64,000 nucleotides of DNA from assembly GCA_014529385.2 (NCBI GenBank), contig CM043963.1, positions 110,030,912 through 110,094,911 on the forward strand, written 5' to 3'. The stretch comes from Adiantum capillus-veneris. Lineage: Eukaryota > Streptophyta > Polypodiopsida > Polypodiales > Pteridaceae. The notes under the pieces are model-generated. The model made no database searches. It was not told the origin of the DNA and saw nothing but the letters and a program-made list of their open reading frames with translations. Numbering within the stretch: position 1 is the first letter of the stretch; each line of letters opens with the position of its first letter. Positions 12,752-24,015 of the stretch are shown here, in pieces. The position numbers were made by a program, and so were the translations under genes.

Positions 12752-13849
12752 TCAGCGTCGTGCATATACGGGGTCGTCACCAGTCCCTATGTTGGTCTTT
12801 GAACTAGGGTCTGACTTCGCTGCTTTTTGCGATCTCTTCCTTCGTGTTTTCTTCTTTTTTTGAGATTGGGAAATTGATGCCGTGTCTCTTTCCTCAAGAA
12901 TATAATTTTGTTTTTCGAGCATCGATCGTGTGAGTACGTTTACTGGTACCATAGGTGTACGTTGTGATGGCTCCTCGGTAACCTCAATCAAGTTTAATGG
13001 CGTGATCTTTGGTGCATTTGGATTATTTGGACATTGGGGAATCAAATGATATATGCCACATCGATTACACATGAGTATCGACATTGTAGGCGTGCTCGCT
13101 TGATTGGTTTGCATTAGTGTGGCATTATTTTGTAGCCTAATAGGACACTCGGCCACACAATGTTGACCTCCGTACTCATAGCATCGAAGAGGTGGTCTCT
13201 TAGCAGTGTAATTGATATTTTGGACTCTGGCAGCAAGAGCGGCTACTTAATAGACAGGTTTGACTTGTCCCCAATATTCCTCCATGTAGTATTGTGGACT
13301 TTCTTCAAGCGCATCCATCCCATAGGCAATATTAGGGTCTACATCTTCCTCATAGCCTTCCAAACAAGCAATGGATGACTCACAATCCACTTGATTCACA
13401 TAAGTGATTCTTGGATGTGGTGGTTGCAGTCCTAGCACTGGAGGTGGTAAGGGTGTTGTTTGAACAACATTTTGGGCTCTAGGGACCATGTGTTGTGACG
13501 TTTGTTCAAGAGGTGTGGCCGGAATCAATGCAGGAACTCGAGGTGTGTCTGTCCATGCTAAGGTTGGTCTTTTGGCCATCACATGCTTAAATACTATGCA
13601 ATCCTTAGCTTGATGACCATACCTCCCACAGACATTGCAGTTCCCATTGAATTTTCCTTTAGAAGTAGGGGATTCACTGGTACTATGCGGTCCATAGCAT
13701 AGTGAGCACCATTGCTGCTCCCTTCTTGGATACATGTGATTGTTTTGTAGAGCGGGATTGTCTCTAAGACTCTCTTGATTGCCCTTAGTGAGATCTGCTA
13801 AAGTTATGTCAGATATCTTTGGCTCCTTAGCAATAGGCTTTAGGGTCAT
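12752..13849 (-). pseudogene. Gypsy A nucleocapsid region with zinc knuckles
   Basis: This is the C-terminal part of gag. A canonical CCHC knuckle, CNVCGRYGHQAKDC (C-x2-C-x4-H-x4-C), lies near 13590-13640 and would bind RNA. A second, shorter cluster (C-x2-C-x3-H) lies upstream near 13710; its last Cys is Ser here but Cys in the Gypsy C copy. A third C-x2-C-x3-H-x4-C cluster (CNRCGIYHLIPQC) sits near 13060. The two open pieces (13849-13247 and 13156-12752) are separated by a TAA at 13247, where the Gypsy C copy has His, and by a frame change. The TAG at 13853-13855 cuts it from the capsid domain; Gypsy C has Gln there. Confidence 0.8.
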
Positions 13850-13852
13850 TCG

Positions 13853-14656
13853 CTAATGCCCCGATGCTTGCCAGCTAATAGATTTAGGCTTAACAGACAC
13901 TCTTTCTCCTTGAATCATTAAATTATTCTCCAATTGGATCGCACTGGGGGTGACTGCTTCCCAAGTGGTGATACCTCTAATGACTAGGCCATTGTAAATA
14001 TCCTCATGTCGTAATCCCCTAATGAATCTATCAAGCAATTGATTATTATTGAAGCACTCATTTGGATTACAACAGGAATTCAAATGCTTCAAGCGACTAA
14101 TAAAGTCTCTCACCGAGTCTCCTTCCTCTCGTTGGGCTTTTTGGAGCTGAGAGGCTACACCGCAAAGCACTCCCTCTTGTATGTATTCTTTCAAGAACAG
14201 TCTCCTAAGAGTAGGGTAAATTGTTTTTTCTTCCACCCTTAGGGTCCTATACCAATCCCCTGCCTTTCCACTTAAGGTTAGGCTTAAAGCATTACTCTTA
14301 TGCAGGTCATTGTGTTCTCCTAGAGAATCGCATATTTGTTCAAACACTTGAATATGCTTTCTCGCATCCCGGTCTCCACTACATTTTTGTGTGAGCTTGG
14401 CTATTTGTACTGCCTTACTTCTAGGCTCTCTATCAGTCGTGTTACACATATTCTCAGCAATAGATCGACCAATGGCTTGAGCAAATGTTTCCAACTCACC
14501 TAAGTGAGCAGGCACCGTGGGTGAAGGTTCCCTAGAGACTACATGTGGAGTAGGTATTGGCATTGGGCTTGGCACATAGGAAGACCTTGACTTCCACGTT
14601 TGGTACGGTGTTGTGCCATGTGGCGGCCCAAAGTTCATATGTGTGGCTCTACGCAT
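13853..14656 (-). pseudogene. Gypsy A gag capsid domain (5' part cut by Copia insertion)
   Basis: The minus-strand frame of 267 codons carries the plant retrotransposon gag domain: AKLTQKCSGDRDARKHI, then LSLTLSGKAGDWYRTL, then SVRDFISRLKHL and LLDRFIRGLRHEDI. Gag forms the particle that packages the element's RNA. Its apparent Met start is only the first codon left of the Copia insertion point. The true N-terminus continues at 31184-32547 on the other side of the 16.5-kb insert, as shown by the uninterrupted Gypsy C copy around 47930. It ends at a TAG at 13853 that replaces a Gln codon of the Gypsy C copy. Confidence 0.87.
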
Positions 14657-14658
14657 AA
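14654..14658. other. Target-site duplication CATAA, left copy
   Basis: The five bases CATAA directly precede the first LTR (starting TGTAAAG at 14659). The same five bases follow the third LTR at 31179-31183. The uninterrupted relative at about 47940 reads straight through CATAACAGAC, so this is the pre-insertion target in the gag of Gypsy A. Confidence 0.88.
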
Positions 14659-14980
14659 TGTAAAGAATGAGGATGCAAGAGAGCTACACAAGACAAGCAC
14701 AAAGCACACAGAGATGGAAAGCTTCTTCTTCTTCTTCACAGAAAAGAGAGTACAAAATGACTAAGTGCTAAAGCTGAAAAGTAGCACATATGTACATGCT
14801 GTCACTAAGTGTGAACTCGCTAGAAGCGTACTAGGCTGGCACTATAAGTGTAGTCCAGCTGTAGAATCACTGGCAGAGATCCTCCGTGTCGGTCACCTAA
14901 CGCGCCAGTGAGTAAATGCCGTAAGCGGCCAAGACCCGTAGTGGATGCCAGCTCAAGGTGTAGAGCTCGACATCTCAACA
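14659..14980 (-). repeat. Copia LTR 1 (3' LTR of Copia 1)
   Basis: The 322-bp LTR starts TGTAAAGAATGAGG and ends CATCTCAACA in plus orientation, the canonical TG...CA. In element orientation it is the 3' LTR of Copia 1. The last 28 bases or so of the pol reading frame run into it. Confidence 0.92.
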
Positions 14981-17900
14981 CTCCCCCTCGAGCTCTGCAT
15001 GTCGCAGAGTCCAAGCATAGTCCGAAAACGTCGAAGCTTCTCAGCTCCGAGGGCCTTGGTAAAGATATCTGCTATCTGCTCCTCTGTGCTGACGTAGACC
15101 AAGTCGATGTCGCCCGCCAACACTCACTCTCGAACATAGTGGTAATGGATCTCTATGTGTTTGGTCCTAGCATGGAACACTGGGTTCCTAGCCAACTGCA
15201 TGCTGCTGGGGTTGTCACAATGAATGAAAATCTGCTGGTCCACCTGCACTCCCAAGTCCTCAAGTAATGTGCGTAGCCAAGCTACCTCGCACGCCGCAAC
15301 TGCTGCACCTCTGTACTCGGCCTCTGTGCTCGATAAAGCGACCGTAGGCTGCTTTTTGCTGCTCCAAGTAACAGCAGCACTCCCAAAAGAGAACATGAAG
15401 CCACTCGTAGATCTCCTATCAACAATGCTACCTGCCCAATCTGCATCTGTATACCCATACAATGCTAATGGTGCATCTGCTGCATAGAACAATGCGTAGT
15501 CAAGAGTCCCTTGCACATACCTAAGTGTGCATCGTACTCCATCCAAATGTGGCTTCCTCGGAAGCTGCATGAACTGACTCTCCAAGCCTACTATGTAGCT
15601 CAAGTCTGGCCTTGTGATAGTCAAGTAGATTAGACTACCCACCATCTTCCTATACATATTGACATCCTCAACAACATCACCCTTCTCTGCACTCAGCTTT
15701 GCATTCACATCCAAGGGAATGGAAATCGGCTTACAATCAGCCATACCATACTTTGACAACATGTCCAAAGCATATTTTCTCTATGACAGCCATACACCCT
15801 CTGGAGTCCTGATCACCTCAATGCCAAGAAAGTAGCACAACTCGCCCAAATCTTTCATTTCAAACTCCTGTTTGAGAAGACCCTTCACATGGTCAATCTC
15901 CATAGCATTGTCACCAACAATAATAAGGTCATCTACATATATGGTAATGACCACAATCCCCACATCACTCTCACGTACATAGAGTGAATGATCAGCATGA
16001 GCTCTCCTAAAACCAATACTGACAAGATACTTGGCAATCCTGTCATACCATGCTCTAGAGCCCTGCTTCAAACCATACAAAGCTTTGAGAAGTCTGCATA
16101 CATAATCTGGGTAACCTGGATCGACATAACCAGGTGGCTGATCCATATACACTTCCTCTTGCAACTCACCATTCAAGAAGGCATTCTTTACATCCATTTG
16201 ATGCATAATCCATCCTCTAGATGCAGCCACTGCTATGACAGCTCTCACAGTCGTCATCTTTGCCACTGGAGCAAAAGTCTCCTCATAGTCTATGCCATAC
16301 GTCTGTGCATAACCCTTTGCGACCAGCCTTGCCTTGTGACGCTCAATGTTACCATCAGCCTTATGCTTGGTTTTATACACCCATTTGCAGCCAATAGCTT
16401 TCTTGCCACTTGGCAATGGCACCAACTCCCATGTGTCATTTGCTTCCAATGCAGCCATCTCTTCATTCATTGCATCATCCCAATGCACATTTCCAACTGC
16501 ATCCTCAAAACATGTGGGCTCCACATCCTGTATCACCTTAGCCATGTAGGCTTGGTGATGCGCTAGATACCCATCATAAGTCAATTTCTGAACTGGATTT
16601 CTGACTCTATTAGATCTGCGCGGTCCTGGGTCACTCCTTTGCCCTCTAGCATCTTCTTGTACTTTCCTTACACCAGGTGTCCTGACAGCCGGAATTCCAA
16701 ATTCCTCATCAAGACTTTGTTCAGAACCATCTGAATCCATGTCTACATGTGAAAAACCTGATGATGCATCAGCCATAAAGGGAGGTTCATCAACCTTTTC
16801 CTTTCCTTTTCGTGATACATTCCCTGTACCTGTTGGTGGAGTAACCTGCGTACGTAGTCTACCATTCCATGGTTTCTCAACAGAGCCACGAGAAGAGGAC
16901 TCTTGTGGTCCACTCAAAACTTGTGACTGTGGCCTCACATTTTGTACAACCACATCATCTTTTACATCAGCCCCAATAGTGCCATGTGCATTACTGTACC
17001 AGCTGCTCATCTCATCAAAGACTACATCTCTGCTCACTCGTAATTCTCGTGTAGTAGGATTGTAGCACCTGTACCCCTTTTGTTCAAGGGAATATCCCAC
17101 AAGAATACATTTCTCTGCTTTAGGATCCAATTTCCTACGCAACTCATCTGGTACATGCACGTAAGCTATGCAGCCAAACACTTTCAAGTGTGCCAAATCA
17201 GGCTTTGTACCTGTAAACTTTTCCTCAGGTGTTACATCATGCACCGCAGCTGTAGGTGTCCTGTTCATAATGTACACAGCTGTATTTACAGCTTCAGCCC
17301 AGAAATGATGAGGCATGTTCTTCTCATTCATCAATGCACGTGCAACCTCTGCAATGTGCCTGTTTTTCCTTTCTGCGACCCCATTCTGCTGTGGAGTATA
17401 TCTGCATGTAAACTGCCTGTGTATACCATGCATTCGCAGAAAATCTGAAAAATCATTGGAGAAGTACTCTCCCCCTCCATCTGACCTCAATGTCTTGATT
17501 TGCATATCTGTCTCCTTCTCAATCATGACTTTGAAGTCTTGAAAGTGACCAAACACTTCACTTTTGTTACGCATGAAGTAGACCCATACTTTCCTTGTAT
17601 GGTCATCAATGAAAGAGACATAATACCTGCAACCATGTATACTTGCAGTATCGGTTGGACCCCAAACATCTGTGTGCACCACCTCAAGTGGCCTTTTACA
17701 TACATTGCGCTCATGTGGAAATGAGCCCTTTGACTGTTTTCCAAACTGGCATGCTGCACACACTTTATGCATACCATCCACCTTGAATTTGGGCAAACCT
17801 TTTACAATCTGTTTTGATTGCATGCTACGCAATCTCTGCTCATTGACATGGCCAATGCGTTTGTGCCAAATGTCAACATCAGCCACAACACCTGTGCCCT

Positions 17901-19276
17901 GTGCAAATAATGCAGCTTTTACCTCAGGCATGTCTACATTCAGCGTAAACATTCTGCCCACACATTTGCCCTCTGTGATCAGCTTACAGCCATTCTAAAA
18001 ATCTTCTACATAACAGCCATTTGGATTGAAGCAAACCTGCAAACCCTGCTCAACCATTTGTCCAACAGAAACAAGATTCTTTGTAATGTTACTTTGATTT
18101 CCCACTCTTCGTATCTAGAGGTATGTCCCCTACATGAGCAATGGGGTGAGCTGTGTCATCTCCTGTCTGCACATAGCCTGACACATCTGGTTTGCGCATA
18201 TCTCTAAACCACTCTCCACGAGACGTCATGTGATTAGAGGCACCTGAATCCACATACCAAACATCATCTTGGGTGGAATTCTCTGCAGTCATTGTATTCA
18301 TTACATGCTGCATAACAAACATGCGCTCGTTTTTGTTGTCATCTGCATCTCTGCTAGTAGATGCATAGTTGCCCTGTTCTCTCTTTCTACTTGCTTTTCC
18401 CTTTGGACAGTCACGTGACATGTGACCTCTTTCACCACAAGTCCAACATTCTCTACTATCTAGAGTATGTTGCTACCTGCTTGATCCTGCACCACGACCT
18501 CTTTGACTCCCCCTGCCTTGAGACTGGTTTCCCCTGCCACCTGTATTGTTTTGATTTGATTGACCTTCCAGAAATTGGCCCCTGCAACCCCTTGGGCCTC
18601 GACCACGACCTCTACCTCTACCTCTGTTGGAGTTAGAATAGAAGGCATGTTCAGAATTATTTCTGCCATGAGAAGAAGATGTGTCAAGGTTCTTCTCCTC
18701 AAGAATAAGCATAGAAATCAAATCTTGGAACACGGGGATGTCGTCTCTTGTATTCATGGAAGACCTAAAATGTACATACTCATCTCCTAGACCATCCAAG
18801 CATGCACGAACAATGTCATCGTCTTCCACTGAGACTTTAATAGATCCAAGAGCCTCAATGATACTCTTGATCTTCAAGGCATAATCATTGATTGAGAGGT
18901 TGTTCCTCTTAACCTGATTTAGCTCCGACTTTAGTTGAAGCTTCCTGGCCTTGGTGTTCACCTCGAACACTCTGCCTAAGTTTTTCCATGCAATGGCGAG
19001 GGTTTCAGCATCCTGTAGATAGCCCATCATGCCATCTGTGATGCTCATAGAAAGCCAATACATCACTTTGCTCTGGCTTTGTTGCCAGTCCCTCAAAGCT
19101 TTCCTTTGTTCTGCTGTAGCATTTGCCTCGGGAATCTCTGGTTCCTTTTCATTGTCTCCTTCTACATAGTCCCAATAACCTTTTCCTTTTAGGAAATTTG
19201 TTATTCTGAACTTCCATGCAGGGTAGTTATTTTTCTCAAGCTTCTCAGTAACAATCTGACTGAAACCGTCAGACAT
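14953..19276 (-). pseudogene. Copia 1 gag-pol, decayed
   Basis: The polyprotein starts with MSDGFSQIV at 19276 and carries, in order, the gag (UBN2-type) domain, a basic GRGRGRG-rich linker, a CCHC knuckle, protease (DSGASNHM), integrase (HTDVWGP, then the GVAERKNR block), reverse transcriptase with intact YVDD, and RNase H (DADWAG, SSTEAEY). Compared with Copia 2 it has TAG for Gln at 18473, 17995 and 15781, TGA for Arg at 15124, and an out-of-frame deletion of about 26 bp near 18095. The terminal TGA is at 14953-14955, inside the LTR. It is dead, but its protein could be supplied by an intact relative. The 5' leader, primer site and 5' LTR are missing. Confidence 0.92.
14981..14990 (-). other. 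Polypurine tract of Copia 1
   Basis: On the minus strand CGAGGGGGAG lies immediately upstream of the 3' LTR. This is the expected position and composition of the plus-strand primer for reverse transcription. Confidence 0.75.
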
Positions 19277-19371
19277 CTTGAAGCACTAAGACAAAATAGC
19301 TGCAATCTGCAAAAACCTGCAAATCTGCTGAACCTGCTATCGTGGTTCCTGTAACGCTTTCTACACTCAAC
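19277..19371 (-). other. Remnant of Copia 1 5' leader
   Basis: The bases match the untranslated leader just upstream of gag in Copia 2 (30598-30690) as far as TTTCTACACTCAAC. After that the sequence is unrelated, so the primer-binding site and the 5' LTR of Copia 1 are lost at about 19371. Confidence 0.75.
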
Positions 19372-19702
19372 TAGTGTTGATTGTGTCTCTCTCTCACTCT
19401 TTTCCTTGCAGTTTCCATAGCATGCATGTGTGATGTGTGATGAATCTCCATTGAAATTTGTGCTTGGCAACCGTTATTCTCAAATATGCTCATTGATTTG
19501 CTCATTGTTAATTATTAGAGTAATCTGCAATTTCCACTGCACTATTAATTCCAAACCTCTGACATTGGTATTAGGGCAATTTAGGTTATTTCTTTCTTTT
19601 TGAAGAAAGGACGGTTCTAATGTTTGAGCATGAAAGGTTGATTTGTTTTAATTAATCAAAGTAAGTAATTTTGGGTCTATTAACACGAGCATTAGCAACT
19701 TA

Positions 19703-19774
<72 letters not shown>

Positions 19775-20084
19775 CATTATGTCCATTGGCTTTTTGCTCA
19801 GGATTTTACACATTTGACATCTTCCCACAATAAATGACCAATCTACTTGGCACTTGGGAGCACTGCTGCCGCAAGTATGTCAACCACTTTTAGCCTAGCA
19901 CATTTCCAGAGTAATTGGCAAGGTTACTTGGTACTTGAAAGAAACTCTGTCGCGAGTGTGCTACATTTGGTATGCATACATAGTACATTTAAAACATTAA
20001 TGAAGAACTTAAACCAGTAGATTGCAAAAGAGAAAACTATGTGATTCTTCATTACTTTTCATTGGATACATTGATGTACTACAT
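19372..20084. other. Unassigned sequence between Copia 1 and Gypsy 2
   Basis: I find no reading frame of note. The stretch contains a GA microsatellite (19707-19769). On the plus strand, TGGTATTAGGGC at 19569-19580 follows CTCTGACA, which resembles an LTR end plus a tRNA-Met primer site (10 of 12 matches). The 3' part of Gypsy 2, including any LTR, should lie here, but I could not delimit it. Confidence 0.4.
19707..19769. repeat. (GA)n microsatellite
   Basis: About 30 uninterrupted GA units. Confidence 0.97.
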
Positions 20085-21233
20085 TTAGGGAATTTTGTGC
20101 AGTGCATTGTAGGTGTCTACCATTGACTTATTATCCTTGAATTGTGGCTCTTGCATCCATTTAGCATCATCAAAAGGATAATTCTTAAGCTTAACGAGAT
20201 ACTTACAAAGTACTTTACCATTGCATAGCACCTTCTCTTCATGTCGGATGATATGCTCGGGTTGCAATCTCTCTTTAGGCCCCTCAACTTCTGGAGGATC
20301 TTCCAAAACTGGTTCTTGTGGAGGATCAGCTTTGTAAGCCTTGAGTAAGCTTACATGGAAAGCATTATGGATTGGCCAATGAGAGGGTAGCTTAAGTTGA
20401 TAAGCCATTTCATTGATTGGCCTTAAGACTTGGAATGGTCCATAATATGTGCATGCTAGTTTAGCATAATCCTTTTGCTGACCAATGAGTTCTCCTTGGA
20501 AACTTTTGCCGGTTGTATGACATAGATGAGCTTTTGGAAATTTAAGAACAACACAATCATTTGTGCTAAATTTCACGGGTCGTCTATGGTTGTCAACAAC
20601 AGCTTTGCGTTTTTGTTGTGCGATAGAGATAGCTTCTTTGACATTAGCAAAAGCATCACATAAGTCACAACTATACTCATCGGCAGCGAAGATCTTTCCA
20701 TGCATCTTCAAAATGGGTGGAACATTGGATCTTCCTTCTATGACCTCAAAAGGTGACTTTCTTATAGAAGTATGCACCATATTGTTCTATGCATACTCTA
20801 CTAAGGGTGAATACTTCTCTCATTGATTGCGCTGATCTACTTTCGTTACATAGGCTTTTAGTAGATTAAGAACAATGGAGTTTGCTATTTCACTTCTCCC
20901 ATCCGTTTGAGGGTGATAGGCAGAAGAGAAATTCAGCCTTGTGCCAAGATTCTCAAAGGTTCCTCTCCAGAAATTATTAGTCATTCGAGGATCCCAATCA
21001 GAAACAATACTTGTTGGCATACCATGGTACTTAAAAATTTGAGAGATAAACAATTGTGCCATATGTGGAGCCTTAATAGTCTTTTTGACAGGTATAAAGT
21101 GAGCTTGCTTACTAAACCTATCAATTATTGTCCATATTCCCGTATTCCCATGGATAGACTTTGGTAAGCCAAAGATAAAATCCATAGCTATACTCTCCCA
21201 TGGAGAATCAGGAATAGGGAGTGGCTGATGCAA
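20085..21233 (-). pseudogene. Gypsy 2 integrase core and chromodomain-like tail
   Basis: Integrase joins element cDNA to host DNA. The core shows the first Asp in ESIAMDFIFGLP, the second in VSDWDPRMT (usually SDRDP) and a Glu in the DGRSE block, so the DDE triad is present. After one TGA (20820) and one TAG (about 20790) in the same frame, the C-terminal part follows. It has the GPF and INEMAYQLKLP segment, the FHVSLLKAY motif and a chromodomain-like end (ERLQPEHII, then YLVKLKNYPFDDAKW). Chromodomains of this type guide integration to heterochromatin (known for chromoviruses). The frame ends at a TAA at 20085. Confidence 0.82.
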
Positions 21234-21496
21234 ACCAAGTTGCTTCCCACGATCATATTAACTTTTTGGCAAGTAATGCATTGAGATACATATTCTTGAA
21301 TGTCCTTCTTCATTGTAGGCCAAAAGAAATATGTCTCAATAGCATTCATTGTAGCGTGAATTCCTCTATGTCCAGCATAAGGTGGAGCATGTGATTCATG
21401 CATGACCTTCTCTCTCAAACGTTTAGTAACACATAGCCTGGAGCCATCTTGAACCACGTATGGCTTTGGTGTCTTCCCTAGTGCTTTAGCTGACAT
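21188..21496 (-). pseudogene. Gypsy 2 integrase zinc-binding domain
   Basis: The N-terminal integrase segment shows the HHCC pattern: His in HESHAPPYAGHRG and Cys pair in CITC, with YFFWPTMKKDI between them. It overlaps the core domain frame by a frameshift at about 21230, so the integrase is split into two frames. Confidence 0.78.
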
Positions 21497-21684
21497 TACA
21501 TTGCAAAAATTTGGGTCAATAGCGAGGTGAGATCATTATGAGAGGCTACAGACACAGCATTGTAGCGAGGTCTTCGTGACAAAGCATCTGCAACCTGATT
21601 GTGCTTACCAAGAATGTGAGCAATGTGGAAATGAAATTGCAAAAGAAAATTATCCCACCTCAATTGCTTGTTGGAAATCTTGAT

Positions 21685-22285
21685 CTACGTCATGAAGTAC
21701 TTGAGACTTTGATGGTCTGTTTGAATGATGAATGGCATCCCAAGCAGGTAATGCTTCCATGTATCCAAGGCATGTAAGACAGCTAGAAGCTCTTTTTCAT
21801 AAATTCCAAGGCTTTTTTCATCATAGTGCAATCGATGACTCTCATATGCTACGGGGTGTCCTTCTTGGAGAAGTACTGCTCCAAGACACTCACCACTTAC
21901 ATCAAAAAGAACCTCAAATGTCTTTGAGAGGTAAGGTAACACTAACACAGGTTGAGATGTGAGTCTCTCTTTTAGTGTAGTGAAAGCCTTTCTCTCCTTG
22001 TCAATCCACACATATTTGACATTCTTCTTTGTCAAATCATGTAATGGTCCCACTATGGTAGAGAATTTTGCAATGAATCTTCTATAATATGAGCACATTC
22101 CAATGTAGCTTCACCTCATGTAGATTCCTTGGTTCAAGCCATGTACTTATTTCCTCAAGCTTTTGTGTATCCATATGGATACCATCCTTTGAGATAATAT
22201 GACCTAAATAATGAATGTCTTCTAAGAAGAATTCACTCTTTTTGTGGTTAATGTACAACTTGTTCTCTTGGAGTTCTTGAAACAC
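21685..22285 (-). pseudogene. Gypsy 2 RNase H and RT connection
   Basis: The frame at 22098-21685 starts with the conserved YYRRFIAKFS connection and then RNase H: FEVLFDVSGECLGAVL (first Asp), YEKELLAVLHAL (Glu) and FIIQTDHQSLKYF (second Asp). The RT thumb piece (22285-22082, KLYINHKKSEFFLEDIHYLGH) is in a shifted frame immediately upstream. RNase H would degrade the RNA template. All catalytic residues visible here are present, but the frame is broken on both sides. Confidence 0.8.
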
Positions 22286-22289
22286 TGCT

Positions 22290-23401
22290 TTGAGATGCTC
22301 TTTATGTTCTTCTAAGGACTTGGAGTAAGCTATGATACCATCAAATAATACTCATGTGTAAGCCCTATGCACACGAAAAATTCTCTCCATCATTCTATTG
22401 AATGTGGTTGGTGTACTTGTTAGGCCAAAAGGCATAATAAGAATTTCATATAAGCCAAATGTGGTCCTGAAAGCTGTCTTATGAATATCTTTTGGCACAA
22501 TTTTTATTTGATGATAGCCACTTTTAAGGTCTATTCTACTAAAGTAGGTAGAGACTTGTAGCTTATCAAACAAATCCTTAATCCTAGGGACTGGGAATCG
22601 GTTCTTCACTGTCAATTTGTTTAGGTCACGATAGTCCACATACACTATGTAGGTTCCATTCTTTTTGTGCACTAATAGGACAAGAGAACAAAATGGTGAA
22701 GAGCTAGGTCTTACCATACCCTTTTGCACAAGTTCATTAGCTTGTGACATAATTTCCTCTTGTTGAGCCAATGAGACTCGATAAGGAGGCTTGTTAGGAG
22801 GAGAGCTTCCTAGGATGAGATCAATCCTATGATCATCATCTCCCCTTTTAGGAGGCAACTCGTCCAAAATATCATCAATGAAAATTTCAGCATGTTCATT
22901 TAGAAATGGTTGAAAGTCATGTTTTAATTTTAATGAACCATTTGGAGAGACATCATCAGTGTTAGGATTATCTTTTACAAATATCATGTAGGCAGAAATG
23001 GAATTTTTTATTGCTTTGTCAAAAGAGTCATGAGAAACAAGTGGGATAGTGTGCCCCTTCTCGTTGAAGTGCAGAGTGATGTCTCTACCCTTGTGCTTAA
23101 TTATTAACTCTCTATCTGGAAACTTGAGTGAAGTAGCCATACGATCAAACCATGGTGCTCCAAGTAAAACATCTTTATTCTTGACAGGAGAGATGAGAAT
23201 GTCTTCTTTGTCCACATACTCTTGTACATAAAGCCTTAACTTTACAATCAATGGAATGACTGGGGTGTCAAGGCCTTTAAAGGGTCCTTCAACAGCATAT
23301 ATTCCTCCCATCTCATGAGCGTGTATTCCTAGCTTTGATGGTAATCCCACAGATATGTAATTGTGGTGTGGAACCAGGATCAAAGAGGATGAGTGAATCA
23401 T
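22290..23401 (-). pseudogene. Gypsy 2 protease and reverse transcriptase with lost catalytic Asp
   Basis: The 349-codon frame covers the end of the protease (VLLGAPWFDRM, the conserved G-x-P-W region) and most of RT: YVDYRDLNKLTVKNRFP, then STYFSRIDLKSGYHQI, then AFRTTFGLYEILIMPFGL. It stops at a TGA (22352-22354). The same frame continues past the stop into VLFDGIIAYSK, where Gypsy RTs have F-D-D. The second catalytic Asp is Gly (GGT at 22337-22339). This active site could not polymerise even if the stop were suppressed. The protease DPGS motif lies just upstream in another frame. Confidence 0.82.
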
Positions 23402-23701
23402 GCTCTCTCACTTTGCCCCATGCATATCATAAGGGACTTCCTTGCGGGAGACCGCCCTCTTTTAGAAGAGTAGTCATTGCAATTCTAGGGGGTTCCTTCT
23501 TTCCATGCTTTTGAGGGCATATGCGGTAAGAGTGACCTTGTTTACCACATATAAAACATTTATTTTCTTTACAGTAACATTCAACATCTTCAGGAGAGAG
23601 ACGGTTTTACCTTGGTAGCCTTGTTTGTCCTTTGGCTTCCCGCCTTTGTTGTGGTTATATGTTTGCAGTTGTCTCCCTTTCTCTTGAGGTTTCTCCTTCA
23701 C
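23402..23701 (-). pseudogene. Gypsy 2 nucleocapsid zinc knuckle
   Basis: A clean CCHC knuckle, CFICGKQGHSYRIC, lies at about 23515-23560 on the minus strand. It is out of frame with the open stretch at 23701-23474 and with the protease that follows. The protease active-site DPGS is encoded near 23390. This marks the gag-pol boundary of Gypsy 2. Confidence 0.7.
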
Positions 23702-24015
23702 ATACCTTGGCTTTGATCCTTTGTCTTCATGCTAAAATTAAATGTTGGAGGCTATCATAGAGTGATGAATAACCTTCGATATGGTCCTAAGAACACCGTG
23801 AAACTAAAGTTTTGGTTAGCATAAAAAACTTGAAAAACAAAAGTCGAGAGACCAAACAATAGAAAATTGCAATATCATCTTCACTATCTTCCAGATCAGT
23901 TGATATGTGAAATCTGGCACGTCCAATAGTAGCTTGATTGTTGCCTCGAGTGTATGATTCATTTAATTCTTTGATGAAGGCAAGTTGTTGATAGACCTGG
24001 CCAGAACTAGATAAT

